DNA from: Streptomyces rhizosphaerihabitans
GTDB lineage: Bacteria > Actinomycetota > Actinomycetes > Streptomycetales > Streptomycetaceae
Assembly (NCBI RefSeq): GCF_025399795.1
Contig: NZ_JAODTZ010000043.1
Span: forward strand, 1 to 64,000
DNA length: 64,000 nucleotides
Direction of reading: 5' to 3'
Shown here: one piece after another, positions 34,006-41,651 of the stretch
Position numbering within the stretch: position 1 is the first letter of the stretch
How the letters are laid out: each line of letters starts with the position of its first letter
Program-made: the position numbers and the translations under genes
The notes under the pieces: generated by a model
Database searches by the model: none
The model's input: only the letters and a program-made list of their open reading frames with translations
Told to the model about the DNA's origin: nothing

Positions 34006-35700
34006 TCAGCCCGTGAAGCCGGCCGTGATCGACGTGAACTGCCAGGTGCTCTGGCTGATGCCGGAGCAGTTGCTCACCACACCGCCACCGGGGCAGGACC
34101 GGTCGCGGTTGACCGCCCAGTAGGCGAGCCGGGCGATGTGGTGACTGTTCGACCAGTCACGGATCGAGGTCCAGATCGCCGGGGTGGTGTTCTCCTGCTG
34201 GTCGGACAGACCGTTCATGCCGGAGATACCGATGTGGGAGTAGGCCGTGGCGTCGTCCCAGCCGAAGGTCGACTTCAGCTTGGTCTTCAGCCCCTCGGCG
34301 GCGTTGACCGTGTTGCCGTACATGTCGGAGCCGCCGCCGAAGTCGAACGGCATGATGGTGAAGACGTCGATGCCCGCGTGCAGGGACTGCGCCTGCTCGA
34401 TGAGCCGGTTGCCGTAGTAGGTCGGACCGGTCGTCGAGGTGCCGAACGTGACGATCGTCCTCAGGCCGGGGTTGTTGGCCTTGACGGTCTTCAGCGCCGT
34501 CAGGATCTTCGCCTGGACCGCCTCGTTCTCGAACTCGTCGGTGTTCTCGATGTCCATGTCGATCGCCTTGAGGCCGTAGGCGCTGATCACCTTCTGCAGA
34601 GCACCGGCGAGCGCGCTCGCCGAGGAGCAGTTGGCGCCGAGCTTGCTGCCCTGCCAGCCACCGAACGACGGGACGATGTCACCGCCCGCGGAACGGATCT
34701 GGTTGATGGCGGTCTGGTCGACGCCACCGGTCAGCGCACGGCTGCCGTCCCAGGCCGGAGTGCAGCCGCCGGAGTCGAGCACGAACGCCATCGTGAACCA
34801 CTTGATGCCGGTGGCGCTCATCACCGTGGTCGGGTTCGGGGGATCGCCCCAGCCCTCGTACAGATAGGGAGCGGCCTGCTTGAAGCCGGTGCCGCCGCCC
34901 CCGCCGCCCGCGTCCGTGGTGACGCTCACGGAGTTGGATGCCGCGGAGGTGTTCCCGGCCGCGTCCCGCGCCTTGACGGTGAACGAGTAGGCCGTGCTCG
35001 AGGACAGCCCGCTGACCGTGGCACTCGTGCCCGACACACTGAGCAGCTGGTTGGAACCGCTGTAGATGTCGTACGCGCTCACGCCGACGTTGTCGCTCGA
35101 CGCGCCCCACGAGAGTGACACGCTGGAGGAGGTCTTGCCGGTGGAGGTCAGGCCGGTGGGCGCGGTCGGCGCCTGGGTGTCGGACCCGCCACCACCGCCG
35201 CCGGGACCGTCCAGGCTGATGTCGTCGGCGTAGTAGGTGCCCTGCGCGTACCAGCCGTGGACGTAGATCTTGGCGCTGGTCTGCGAGGCACCGGTGGTGA
35301 AGGACACGGTGAGCTGGCTGTACGCCGACGGGGACGTCGTCCAGTTCGAGGCACCGCCGTCCACACCGAGGTAGACGTAACTGCCGCGGACCCAGCCCGA
35401 GAGGCTGTACGTCGTGTTCGGCTGGACGGAGACGGTCTGGGTGCACTGTGCGTTGTCGCTCGAACTCGCCGCCCCCGCAAGGGCTTTGGAGCCACCGTGC
35501 ACGGGGCTTGAGACGATCGAACCCAGGTTGCCGGAGCAGGACCAGGGGGAGAGGCTGCCCGTCTCGAAGCCGGGGTTGGACAGGATGTTGGCCGCCTGGG
35601 CCGTACCCGGCAGGGCGACCGCCCCGGCGAGTGCCAGCGCGGCCGTGCCCAGCAGGGCGAGGAAGCGGTGTCTGGAACGTCTGAGCATGGTGATGCGCAC
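34006..35700 (-). CDS. Secreted GH18 chitinase (carbohydrate-binding module, FnIII, catalytic domain)
   Basis: Predicted exochitinase or endochitinase acting outside the cell. The 564-aa product has a signal peptide (FLALLGTAALALAGAVALPGTAQA), an N-terminal jelly-roll carbohydrate-binding module (about 37-175; NPGFETGSLSPWSC), a Gly-rich linker, a fibronectin III domain (about 190-275) and a GH18 barrel (about 285-564). The catalytic DxDxE motif is AIDMDIEN near residue 382. The GTG at 35700 has AGGGAG upstream; the ATG four codons later lacks a site. The promoter carries the repeat pair typical of Streptomyces chitinase genes. Confidence 0.94.
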   Translation of the reverse strand: MRITMLRRSRHRFLALLGTAALALAGAVALPGTAQAANILSNPGFETGSLSPWSCSGNLGSIVSSPVHGGSKALAGAASSSDNAQCTQTVSVQPNTTYSLSGWVRGSYVYLGVDGGASNWTTSPSAYSQLTVSFTTGASQTSAKIYVHGWYAQGTYYADDISLDGPGGGGGGSDTQAPTAPTGLTSTGKTSSSVSLSWGASSDNVGVSAYDIYSGSNQLLSVSGTSATVSGLSSSTAYSFTVKARDAAGNTSAASNSVSVTTDAGGGGGGTGFKQAAPYLYEGWGDPPNPTTVMSATGIKWFTMAFVLDSGGCTPAWDGSRALTGGVDQTAINQIRSAGGDIVPSFGGWQGSKLGANCSSASALAGALQKVISAYGLKAIDMDIENTDEFENEAVQAKILTALKTVKANNPGLRTIVTFGTSTTGPTYYGNRLIEQAQSLHAGIDVFTIMPFDFGGGSDMYGNTVNAAEGLKTKLKSTFGWDDATAYSHIGISGMNGLSDQQENTTPAIWTSIRDWSNSHHIARLAYWAVNRDRSCPGGGVVSNCSGISQSTWQFTSITAGFTG

Positions 35701-35753
35701 GCGATCTCCCTGGAGATATGGGGGTGTTCGGGAGTGCAGAGAGGTGCGCAACC

Positions 35754-35782
35754 AAGTTGGTATGGACCAATCCCGCTGTCAA
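35754..35782 (-). promoter_or_regulatory. Chitinase promoter (-35/-10)
   Basis: On the minus strand a perfect TTGACA (35782-35777) is followed after 17 bases by CAACTT (35759-35754). The first DasR-like repeat lies in the spacer and -10, so a bound repressor would block polymerase. Confidence 0.6.
35757..35770. promoter_or_regulatory. DasR-like element 1 at the chitinase promoter
   Basis: TTGGTATGGACCAA has 5-bp inverted arms TTGGT/ACCAA and resembles the DasR-responsive element core TGGTCTAGACCA and the direct repeat known from Streptomyces chitinase promoters. DasR responds to N-acetylglucosamine metabolites, which would fit chitinase control. Confidence 0.7.
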
Positions 35783-35797
35783 GACGCTGAGCGGGAA

Positions 35798-35811
35798 TTG
35801 GTCCAGACCGG
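35798..35811. promoter_or_regulatory. DasR-like element 2 upstream of the chitinase promoter
   Basis: TTGGTCCAGACCGG contains TGGTCCAGACC, one base from the DasR core, and lies 41 bp upstream of element 1 (about four helical turns). Together they match the paired repeats reported in front of chi genes. Confidence 0.7.
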
Positions 35812-35829
35812 TAAATGCGTGGGGGTGGC

Positions 35830-37020
35830 CTAGGCGGGTGCGACGGCCGCCGTCGCGGCCGTGGTGGCCTGGGCGGATACGGCGGAGGCGGTCGCCTCGA
35901 CCGGGGCGGACGACAACACGGACGCGGACTCCGTGATCGGCGCCGGTACCGCCGACAGTGTCGGCACGGGCGCGTCGGTCCGCTGCGGCGACAGCGACAC
36001 CGGACGCACCGGACGCAGCCCCGAGACCACCGTGTAGTCCTGTCCGAGGAACGGCGGGACCACCTCGCCCGTCTCCTCGCCCAGCGCCAACTGCACAGCC
36101 GCCCAAGGGGCGTTCACCCCGCACTGGGAGAGCTGGTGCAGCCCGCCCGCCGGGCGGGTGTTCACGTCCATCAGGACCGGCTCGTCGCCGTACATGCGGA
36201 ACTGGATGTTGGACAGGTAGTGCAGCCCGAACGCCTCGGCGAGCAGCCGGGCGGGCTCGATCCACGCGTCGTCGAGGGTGAACCCGCGGCGCCGCCCGTT
36301 CTTGGTGCGCCCGATCGCCATGCGGACCCGGCCGTCCGGCCCGGTTAGGCAGTCCACCGACACCTCCGGCTGTCCGAGGTGCGGCATCACCAACCAGTCG
36401 ACGGGCTCGTCCGCCGCGCGCAGCGCCTCCACGACCAGGTCCATCGGCACGTACGCGCTCGGGAACCCGTTGAGGTGCATCAGCGAGAAGGGGGTGCGGG
36501 TGATCACCCGGAAGCCCACCCCGCCGGCTCCGGCAGCGGGCTTGAAGCAGGCCCGCTGACCCGCGGCCTCCAGTGTCTCGACAGCCTCGACCAGCTCGTC
36601 CTCCGTGCGCACCCGCCACCACGGCGGCACCGGAATCCCCACGGCCTCGACGGCCTGGTACGCGGTGGCCTTGTCGTGGAAGACCGCGACCGCCTCCGCC
36701 GGCGGCGCCAGCAGCGCCGTACCGAGCGCCGCGAACTCGGCGCGCTGCGCCACGATCGCGTCCTGGTGCAGGACCGGCACGAACACGTCGATGGAACGGC
36801 GTGCGCACATGTCGAGGGCGTACTCGACATAGGCGCGCGGCGACAGGCCCTCGGGCTCCGGCTCGGCGGTGTCGGCGGCGGCCAGTACGGGAGAGTCGGC
36901 GTCGCCGTGGGTGGCATGGATCTCGACCGCGCGGTGCTGCGGATTGCTTCGCAGCTGATCCATGAAGAACACGTTCTCCGCGTACGTGCGGTTGAGCCAG
37001 ACGCGTACGCGAGAGCCCAT
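35830..37020 (-). CDS. ATP-grasp domain protein, substrate unknown
   Basis: A 396-aa protein beginning MGSRVRVWLNRTYAENVFFMDQL. An N-terminal Rossmann-like preATP-grasp region (1-110) is followed by an ATP-grasp core: FKPAAGAGGVGFRVI, PHLGQPEVSVDC and the metal-binding VLMDVNTRPAGGLHQ. The final 55 residues are a low-complexity Val/Ser/Ala/Thr tail. ATP-grasp enzymes join a carboxylate to an amine or thiol through an acyl phosphate. Relatives resemble carbamoyl-phosphate-synthase-like orphans; no partner gene points to a pathway. The ATG at 37020 has AAAGGTGG upstream. Confidence 0.82.
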   Translation of the reverse strand: MGSRVRVWLNRTYAENVFFMDQLRSNPQHRAVEIHATHGDADSPVLAAADTAEPEPEGLSPRAYVEYALDMCARRSIDVFVPVLHQDAIVAQRAEFAALGTALLAPPAEAVAVFHDKATAYQAVEAVGIPVPPWWRVRTEDELVEAVETLEAAGQRACFKPAAGAGGVGFRVITRTPFSLMHLNGFPSAYVPMDLVVEALRAADEPVDWLVMPHLGQPEVSVDCLTGPDGRVRMAIGRTKNGRRRGFTLDDAWIEPARLLAEAFGLHYLSNIQFRMYGDEPVLMDVNTRPAGGLHQLSQCGVNAPWAAVQLALGEETGEVVPPFLGQDYTVVSGLRPVRPVSLSPQRTDAPVPTLSAVPAPITESASVLSSAPVEATASAVSAQATTAATAAVAPA

Positions 37021-37270
37021 GCAAGCCACCTTTCACGGTTCGCGGGCACGGCGAAGCAGGCCGGGCCCGGCCAGGGGTAGGGGAGGTACACCGAGCCGTC
37101 GCACGCCAAGGCAGATTCGAGCGGTGGTGTTGGGGCGATCATAAGGGGCGCGGGACCCTGGTGCTGCTACGGGGATGTTACGGATTCACCGGCCTGCCCG
37201 CCCGGGCCTCCTTGTACGGCGACGGGCGCGTGTGTTCTTGTGTTGGCATTCGCTTTCCAGGGGGTGGCGC

Positions 37271-38179
37271 GTGCGGCCGACAGACAGCGGTGGCGGGAAC
37301 CTGCTGGCCATCAGCGACCTGCACATCGGCTACGCCGAGAACCGCGCCCTGGTCGAGAACATGCGCCCCGGGTCCGACGAGGACTGGCTTCTGGTGGCCG
37401 GTGACATCGGCGAGATCGTCGACGACATCCGGTGGACCCTGGAGACGCTCGGCAACCGCTTCCGCAAGGTCGTCTGGGTACCCGGCAACCACGAGCTGTG
37501 GACCCACCCCAAGGATCCCGTCCAGCTGCGCGGTGTGGCCCGCTACGAGCATCTGGTGGCCCTGTGCCGAGAGTTGGGCGTCACGACCCCCGAGGACCCC
37601 TACCCCGTCTGGAACGGCCCGGGCGGCCCCGCTGTCGTCGCGCCGCTCTTCCTGCTCTACGACTACTCGCTCCTGCCGCAGGGCTGCGCCACCAAGGCCG
37701 AGGGGCTGGCGTACGCCCACGAGACCGGCATCGTCTGCACCGACGAGTACCTGCTCCACCCCGACCCCTACCCGAGCCGCGAGGCCTGGTGCCGGGCCCG
37801 GGTCGCCGAGACCGAGCGCAGACTCGCCGAACTCCCCGACGACCTGCTGGTCATCCCGGTGAACCACTACCCGCTGGACCGTCATCCGATGGACGTCCTG
37901 TGGCACCCCGAGTTCGCCATGTGGTGCGGCACGCTGGCGACCGCCGACTGGCACCGCAGGTTCCGCGTCGAGACCATGGTCTACGGGCATCTGCACATCC
38001 CGCGGACCACCTGGCACGACGGTGTCCGCTTCGAAGAGGTGTCGGTGGGCTATCCGCGAGAATGGCGTACGCGCCCGGGTCCGCCGGGCACGCTGCGCCG
38101 CATTCTGCCGATGGAGGTCAACGCCGGTGATGGAGGAACTGCTTCCGGAGTCGGTCGTGGTCGTGGAGAGCCACGGTGA
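37271..38179 (+). CDS. Calcineurin-like metallophosphoesterase
   Basis: A 302-aa cytoplasmic metallophosphoesterase with the dimetal motifs LLAISDLHIG (DxH), LVAGDIGE (GD), VPGNHELW (GNHE), VNHYPLDRHP and YGHLHIPR (GHxH). The GTG at 37271 has GGGGTGG upstream. Its last 53 bases overlap the phosphopantetheinyl transferase gene in another frame. This pairing is, to my recollection, conserved in Streptomyces, suggesting a link such as removal of phosphopantetheine or handling of 3',5'-ADP released by the transferase; that is a guess. Confidence 0.88.
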   Translation: MRPTDSGGGNLLAISDLHIGYAENRALVENMRPGSDEDWLLVAGDIGEIVDDIRWTLETLGNRFRKVVWVPGNHELWTHPKDPVQLRGVARYEHLVALCRELGVTTPEDPYPVWNGPGGPAVVAPLFLLYDYSLLPQGCATKAEGLAYAHETGIVCTDEYLLHPDPYPSREAWCRARVAETERRLAELPDDLLVIPVNHYPLDRHPMDVLWHPEFAMWCGTLATADWHRRFRVETMVYGHLHIPRTTWHDGVRFEEVSVGYPREWRTRPGPPGTLRRILPMEVNAGDGGTASGVGRGRGEPR

Positions 38180-38846
38180 CGACGAGGCCGAGGGTGCGAC
38201 CCTGTACCCCGAGGAGCTGGCGGTTCTGACGCGCGCCGTGGGGAAGCGGCGCCGCGAGTTCACCACCGTGCGTGTCTGCGCCCGGCGTGCCATGGAGAAG
38301 CTGGGCGTGGCCCCGGGTCCCGTGCTGCCGGGCGAGCGCGGAGCCCCGCAGTGGCCGGAAGGGGTCATCGGCAGCATGACGCACTGCGAGGGCTACGGTG
38401 CCGCCGCACTCGCCCGCGCCACCGATCTGGCCTCGCTCGGCATCGACGCCGAACCTCACCTGGCGCTCCCCGAGGACGTTCTGGACGCCGTCGCCCTGCC
38501 CGGCGAGTCGGGCCGCCTGGACCGCCTCGGCGCCCGAGCGCCCGCGGTCCACTGGGACCGGCTGTTGTTCAGTGCGAAGGAGTCGGTCTACAAGGCGTGG
38601 TTCCCGCTCACCGGCAAATGGCTGGACTTCTCCGGGGCGGACATCGACATCTCCCTCGACGAGGCGTCCGCCACCGGCAGCCTCTCGGGCAGCCTCCGCG
38701 CCCAGCTCCTGGTCCCGGGGCCCGTGGTGGACGGCGCTTCCGTCCAGGCCTTCGACGGCCGGTGGACCGTCCAGGGCGGTCTGGTCGCGACGGCGGTCAC
38801 GGTCCCGCGCGCACACTCCGGTCCGGCGTCCGGGTCGGGCGGCTGA
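38127..38846 (+). CDS. 4'-phosphopantetheinyl transferase, Sfp type
   Basis: Transfers phosphopantetheine from CoA to carrier proteins of polyketide and peptide synthases. The 239-aa protein has GIDAEP (residues 105-110) with the Mg-binding Asp/Glu and FSAKESVYKAW with the conserved KE(S/A)xYKA at 151-157. It is of the short EntD/Sfp-like class found in Streptomyces. The GTG at 38127 (followed by ATG at 38130) has GGAGG nine bases upstream, inside the metallophosphoesterase gene. No synthase genes are in the window, so it probably works in trans. Confidence 0.93.
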   Translation: MMEELLPESVVVVESHGDDEAEGATLYPEELAVLTRAVGKRRREFTTVRVCARRAMEKLGVAPGPVLPGERGAPQWPEGVIGSMTHCEGYGAAALARATDLASLGIDAEPHLALPEDVLDAVALPGESGRLDRLGARAPAVHWDRLLFSAKESVYKAWFPLTGKWLDFSGADIDISLDEASATGSLSGSLRAQLLVPGPVVDGASVQAFDGRWTVQGGLVATAVTVPRAHSGPASGSGG

Positions 38847-38868
38847 ACTGTCCTACGGTTGCGGGTCG

Positions 38869-38899
38869 TTGACGGTCCATTCCGTCGGTTGCGTACGCT
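38869..38899 (+). promoter_or_regulatory. Promoter predicted to give a leaderless GNAT transcript
   Basis: TTGACG (38869-38874) and TACGCT (38894-38899) are 19 bases apart, and the -10 ends 7 bases before the GTG at 38907. With no ribosome site in front of that GTG, a leaderless mRNA is the simplest reading. Confidence 0.5.
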
Positions 38900-38906
38900 C
38901 GGCACC

Positions 38907-39737
38907 GTGACGGACGACATCGCGGCAGACATCACGAACAGCAGGACGAACGACATCGACATGGTGCTGGCCGCGTACGACGCACAGATGCGTGGAGTGC
39001 TCCCGGCACTCCCGGCCGGGGTCAGAGGCGAACAGGACGGACCGCTCCTGCGTGTCGTCGGACACTTCTGCGGGTTCATCATCGCCCCGCGCGACCTCGG
39101 ACCGAGCGGCGCCGACCTGGACCGGCTGATCGTCCGGCAGCGCGACTACTTCGCCGGACGGGGTGAGGCGGTCGTGTGGAAGACCCGCAGCCATGACATG
39201 CCGACGGACCTCACCGACCGCCTCCGAGCCGCCGGCTTCGTTCCCGGAGACCCGGAGACCGTGCTGATCGGACGTGCGGCCGACACGGCGACGGAGCCGG
39301 TGGTACCGGCCGGCGTCGTGCTGCGTCGTGTGGCGGAGGATGCCGACATCCGCCGGATCGCGATGATGGAGGCCACCGTGTGGGGCATGGACTGGCGCCG
39401 GCTCCACGGCTTCCTGGGAGGGCAGGTCGCGGCGGCACCTGACGACATCGCCGTCCTGGTCGCCGAGGCCGACGGCGAGGTCGTCTCCGCCGCGTGGCTG
39501 GTCCTCAGCCCCGGAACGGTCTTCGCCGGGCTCCGGGGCGGTACGACCGTGCCGGCCTGGCGAGGCCGCGGAATCTACCGGGCACTGATCGCGGCCCGAG
39601 CCCGACTCGCCGTGGCGCGGGGAGTCGAGTACCTGCACGTCGACGCGTCCGAGGACAGCGCCCCGACCCTCGAACGCCTGGGCTTCCGGGCCGCGACCAC
39701 CGCGACGCCGTACGTCTGGACGCCGGGCGGCGCCTGA
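38907..39737 (+). CDS. GNAT-family N-acetyltransferase
   Basis: A 276-aa protein whose C-terminal half (about 145-276) is a GNAT domain. The acetyl-CoA loop is VPAWRGRGIYRALIAAR, and VEYLHVDASEDSAPTLERLGFRAATT is the usual C-terminal strand-helix ending. The N-terminal half is a degenerate GNAT-like region. The GTG at 38907 suits a leaderless transcript; an upstream start at 38859 is possible. Acetyl acceptor unknown. Monocistronic. Confidence 0.85.
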   Translation: MTDDIAADITNSRTNDIDMVLAAYDAQMRGVLPALPAGVRGEQDGPLLRVVGHFCGFIIAPRDLGPSGADLDRLIVRQRDYFAGRGEAVVWKTRSHDMPTDLTDRLRAAGFVPGDPETVLIGRAADTATEPVVPAGVVLRRVAEDADIRRIAMMEATVWGMDWRRLHGFLGGQVAAAPDDIAVLVAEADGEVVSAAWLVLSPGTVFAGLRGGTTVPAWRGRGIYRALIAARARLAVARGVEYLHVDASEDSAPTLERLGFRAATTATPYVWTPGGA

Positions 39738-40094
39738 CGGGGTCCGCTCCATTCGGCGGAGACCACAGGCCTACTTCCTGATCTGGACCTGCCTCGGCGC
39801 CGGCTGGGCCCTCTTCTGCCGGCTGGGCAGCCTCTGGGATCGCCGCCACGGGGTCTGGTACAGGGAATGAGCGAGTCTGCGACGCCATGACCTGGGTCCC
39901 GCCGCCCCTGAGTGGCGTCACGCGCCCCGGAGCCCGCGTCCGACGGCCGGGACGGGCCCGGATGCCCGGGACACCGGCCCGGACGGCCCCGGCATCCGGG
40001 GCCGGCGGCAGCCTCGGTGACGTCGCCGTGTCTCGCGCGTCACCCGCTCCGGCGAACGGGTCGTAGACGCGACTCGGTCCACCGGCCTCCGGTC
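39738..40094. other. No confident gene; short open fragment with coding-like composition
   Basis: The 357 bases between the GNAT gene and the small minus-strand gene hold no complete gene. Bases 39766-39870 read, on the plus strand, 34 codons ending in TGA with strong GC at third positions and a hydrophobic segment (AYFLIWTCLGAGWALFC). There is no start codon with a ribosome site, so it may be a decayed gene end. Confidence 0.4.
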
Positions 40095-40331
40095 TCACGT
40101 CCAGTCCGGTTCCGGGTACCAGAAGTGCAGGAGGTCGAAGAACGCCTCCTCGTTGCCCGCGAGGCCCGCCGCCTTCAGGGCCCGCTCCGCCTCGGCGAGT
40201 ACGGCGGGCGGGACCATGGGTGGTCGGCCTCCGTCCGGCGGGCCGTCGAAAGCTGCTCGCACCGTCTGCAGGAGGCGGAGGTAGGCCTGCACGGCGGCGC
40301 GCTCGTGTTCGGTCAGTACGGCGGTCGGCAT
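40095..40331 (-). CDS. Small hypothetical protein (78 aa)
   Basis: MPTAVLTEHERAAVQAYLRL begins an acidic, helical 78-residue protein ending LLHFWYPEPDWT. It has a GGGAGAG ribosome site eight bases before the ATG and third-position GC typical of real genes here. I do not recognise the family. The divergent alpha/beta hydrolase lies 250 bases away. Confidence 0.65.
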   Translation of the reverse strand: MPTAVLTEHERAAVQAYLRLLQTVRAAFDGPPDGGRPPMVPPAVLAEAERALKAAGLAGNEEAFFDLLHFWYPEPDWT

Positions 40332-40418
40332 CGGACGGCTCTCCCGGGTCGGCTTGTCGTGACACTGGTCCTGACCCCAGCTTGCCGTCCGCCACTGACA
40401 ATCCGGTTTCGGTCCGCG

Positions 40419-40450
40419 GAGGTTCGCCCGCTTAGCGGAGGCGAAACCTC
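40419..40450. promoter_or_regulatory. Imperfect inverted repeat in a divergent promoter region
   Basis: GAGGTTCGCC at the left and GGCGAAACCTC at the right form an imperfect hairpin with one bulge, with CGCTTAGCG between. It lies between the 78-aa gene (minus) and the alpha/beta hydrolase (plus), so an operator is more likely than a terminator. Confidence 0.4.
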
Positions 40451-40584
40451 ACGGAAATCCCTTGTGGAACAGGGGCCCTACGCTGGAGACGAGAGCCGGG
40501 GCCGCCTGCCGGACGGCCCCGAAGCCGCCATTCCGGCGGCTCGCGAGCCGCCTTCGCGGCGGCCTGGGAACGGGAGGTCAGCCC

Positions 40585-41628
40585 GTGGTCGACGTACAGC
40601 CTCGGCAGCCGCGGCGCACACCGCGGCTGCGTTCGGTCGGTGACGGAGAACTGCGCCTGCACCACCGCGTCGTGCACGGCTATCGACGCGCCTACCGGAT
40701 GGCCGGCGAGGGCCCGGCGCTCGTACTGATCCATGGCATAGGCGACTCCTCCGCGACATGGGCGGAGTTGATCCCCGACCTCGCCCGTACCCACACCGTG
40801 ATCGCGCCCGACCTGCTCGGCCACGGCGCGTCCGACAAACCGCGTGCCGATTACTCGGTGGCCGCCTACGCCAACGGCGTGCGCGATCTGCTGGCCACGC
40901 TCGACATCGAGTCCGCGACGCTGGTCGGGCACTCGCTGGGCGGGGGAGTGGCGATGCAGTTCGCCTACCAGTTCCCCGAGCGCACCGAGCGGTTGATCCT
41001 GGTCAGCGCGGGCGGGGTCGGGGGTGAGGTCAACCCCTTCCTGCGCGCCGTGTCGCTGCCGGGCGCCCATCTGATGCTCTCCACGCTGCGACTGCCCGGC
41101 ATGCGCTTTCAAGTGGGTCTCTTCTTACGCCTGATGCGCCTGCTCGACACCGATCTGGCCCAGGACGCGCCGGAGTTGGTGAACCTGGTGGACGCGCTGC
41201 CCGACGCGACCTCCCGCAGTGCGTTCATCCGGACTCTGCGGGCGGTGGTCGACTGGCGTGGCCAGGCGGTCACGATGCTCGACCGCTGCTATCTCACCGA
41301 GGGCATGCCCACCATGCTGCTCTGGGGAGACCGGGACAGCGTGGTGCCGGTGCGGCACGCCCATGGGGCGCACGAGGCCATGCCGGGCAGCCGTCTGGAG
41401 ATCTTCGAGGGGGCCGGTCACTTCCCCTTCCACAGCGATCCGGCGCGCTTCCTCGCCCTGGTCGAGGAGTTCACGACCACCACCAGTCCGGCCGACTGGA
41501 GCCGTGAGACCTGGCGGGAGCTGCTGCGCGCCGGGCGCCCCGGTACGGCGGTGGGGCAACCGGACACCGCCCGGAACCGTGCGGTGGAGAGGGACCTGCG
41601 GGAGGCGAGCGAACGCAGCGCGACCTGA
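40585..41628 (+). CDS. Alpha/beta hydrolase, contains a TTA codon
   Basis: A 347-aa alpha/beta hydrolase with oxyanion motif LVLIHGIGDSSATW, nucleophile elbow GHSLGGG, Asp in WGDRDSVVP and catalytic His in FEGAGHFPFHSDP. Substrate unknown; relatives range from esterases to haloperoxidase-like hydrolases. The GTG at 40585 has GGGAGG seven bases upstream. Codon 181 is TTA (41125-41127), rare in Streptomyces and a mark of bldA-dependent, late expression. Confidence 0.88.
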   Translation: MVDVQPRQPRRTPRLRSVGDGELRLHHRVVHGYRRAYRMAGEGPALVLIHGIGDSSATWAELIPDLARTHTVIAPDLLGHGASDKPRADYSVAAYANGVRDLLATLDIESATLVGHSLGGGVAMQFAYQFPERTERLILVSAGGVGGEVNPFLRAVSLPGAHLMLSTLRLPGMRFQVGLFLRLMRLLDTDLAQDAPELVNLVDALPDATSRSAFIRTLRAVVDWRGQAVTMLDRCYLTEGMPTMLLWGDRDSVVPVRHAHGAHEAMPGSRLEIFEGAGHFPFHSDPARFLALVEEFTTTTSPADWSRETWRELLRAGRPGTAVGQPDTARNRAVERDLREASERSAT

Positions 41629-41651
41629 GGGGCACGCGGCGCCCGTCATGG

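Noticed and set aside
38127..38846. Evidence of a polyketide or nonribosomal peptide cluster around the phosphopantetheinyl transferase
   Set aside because: No synthase, carrier protein or tailoring set is present in the window; the transferase appears stand-alone.
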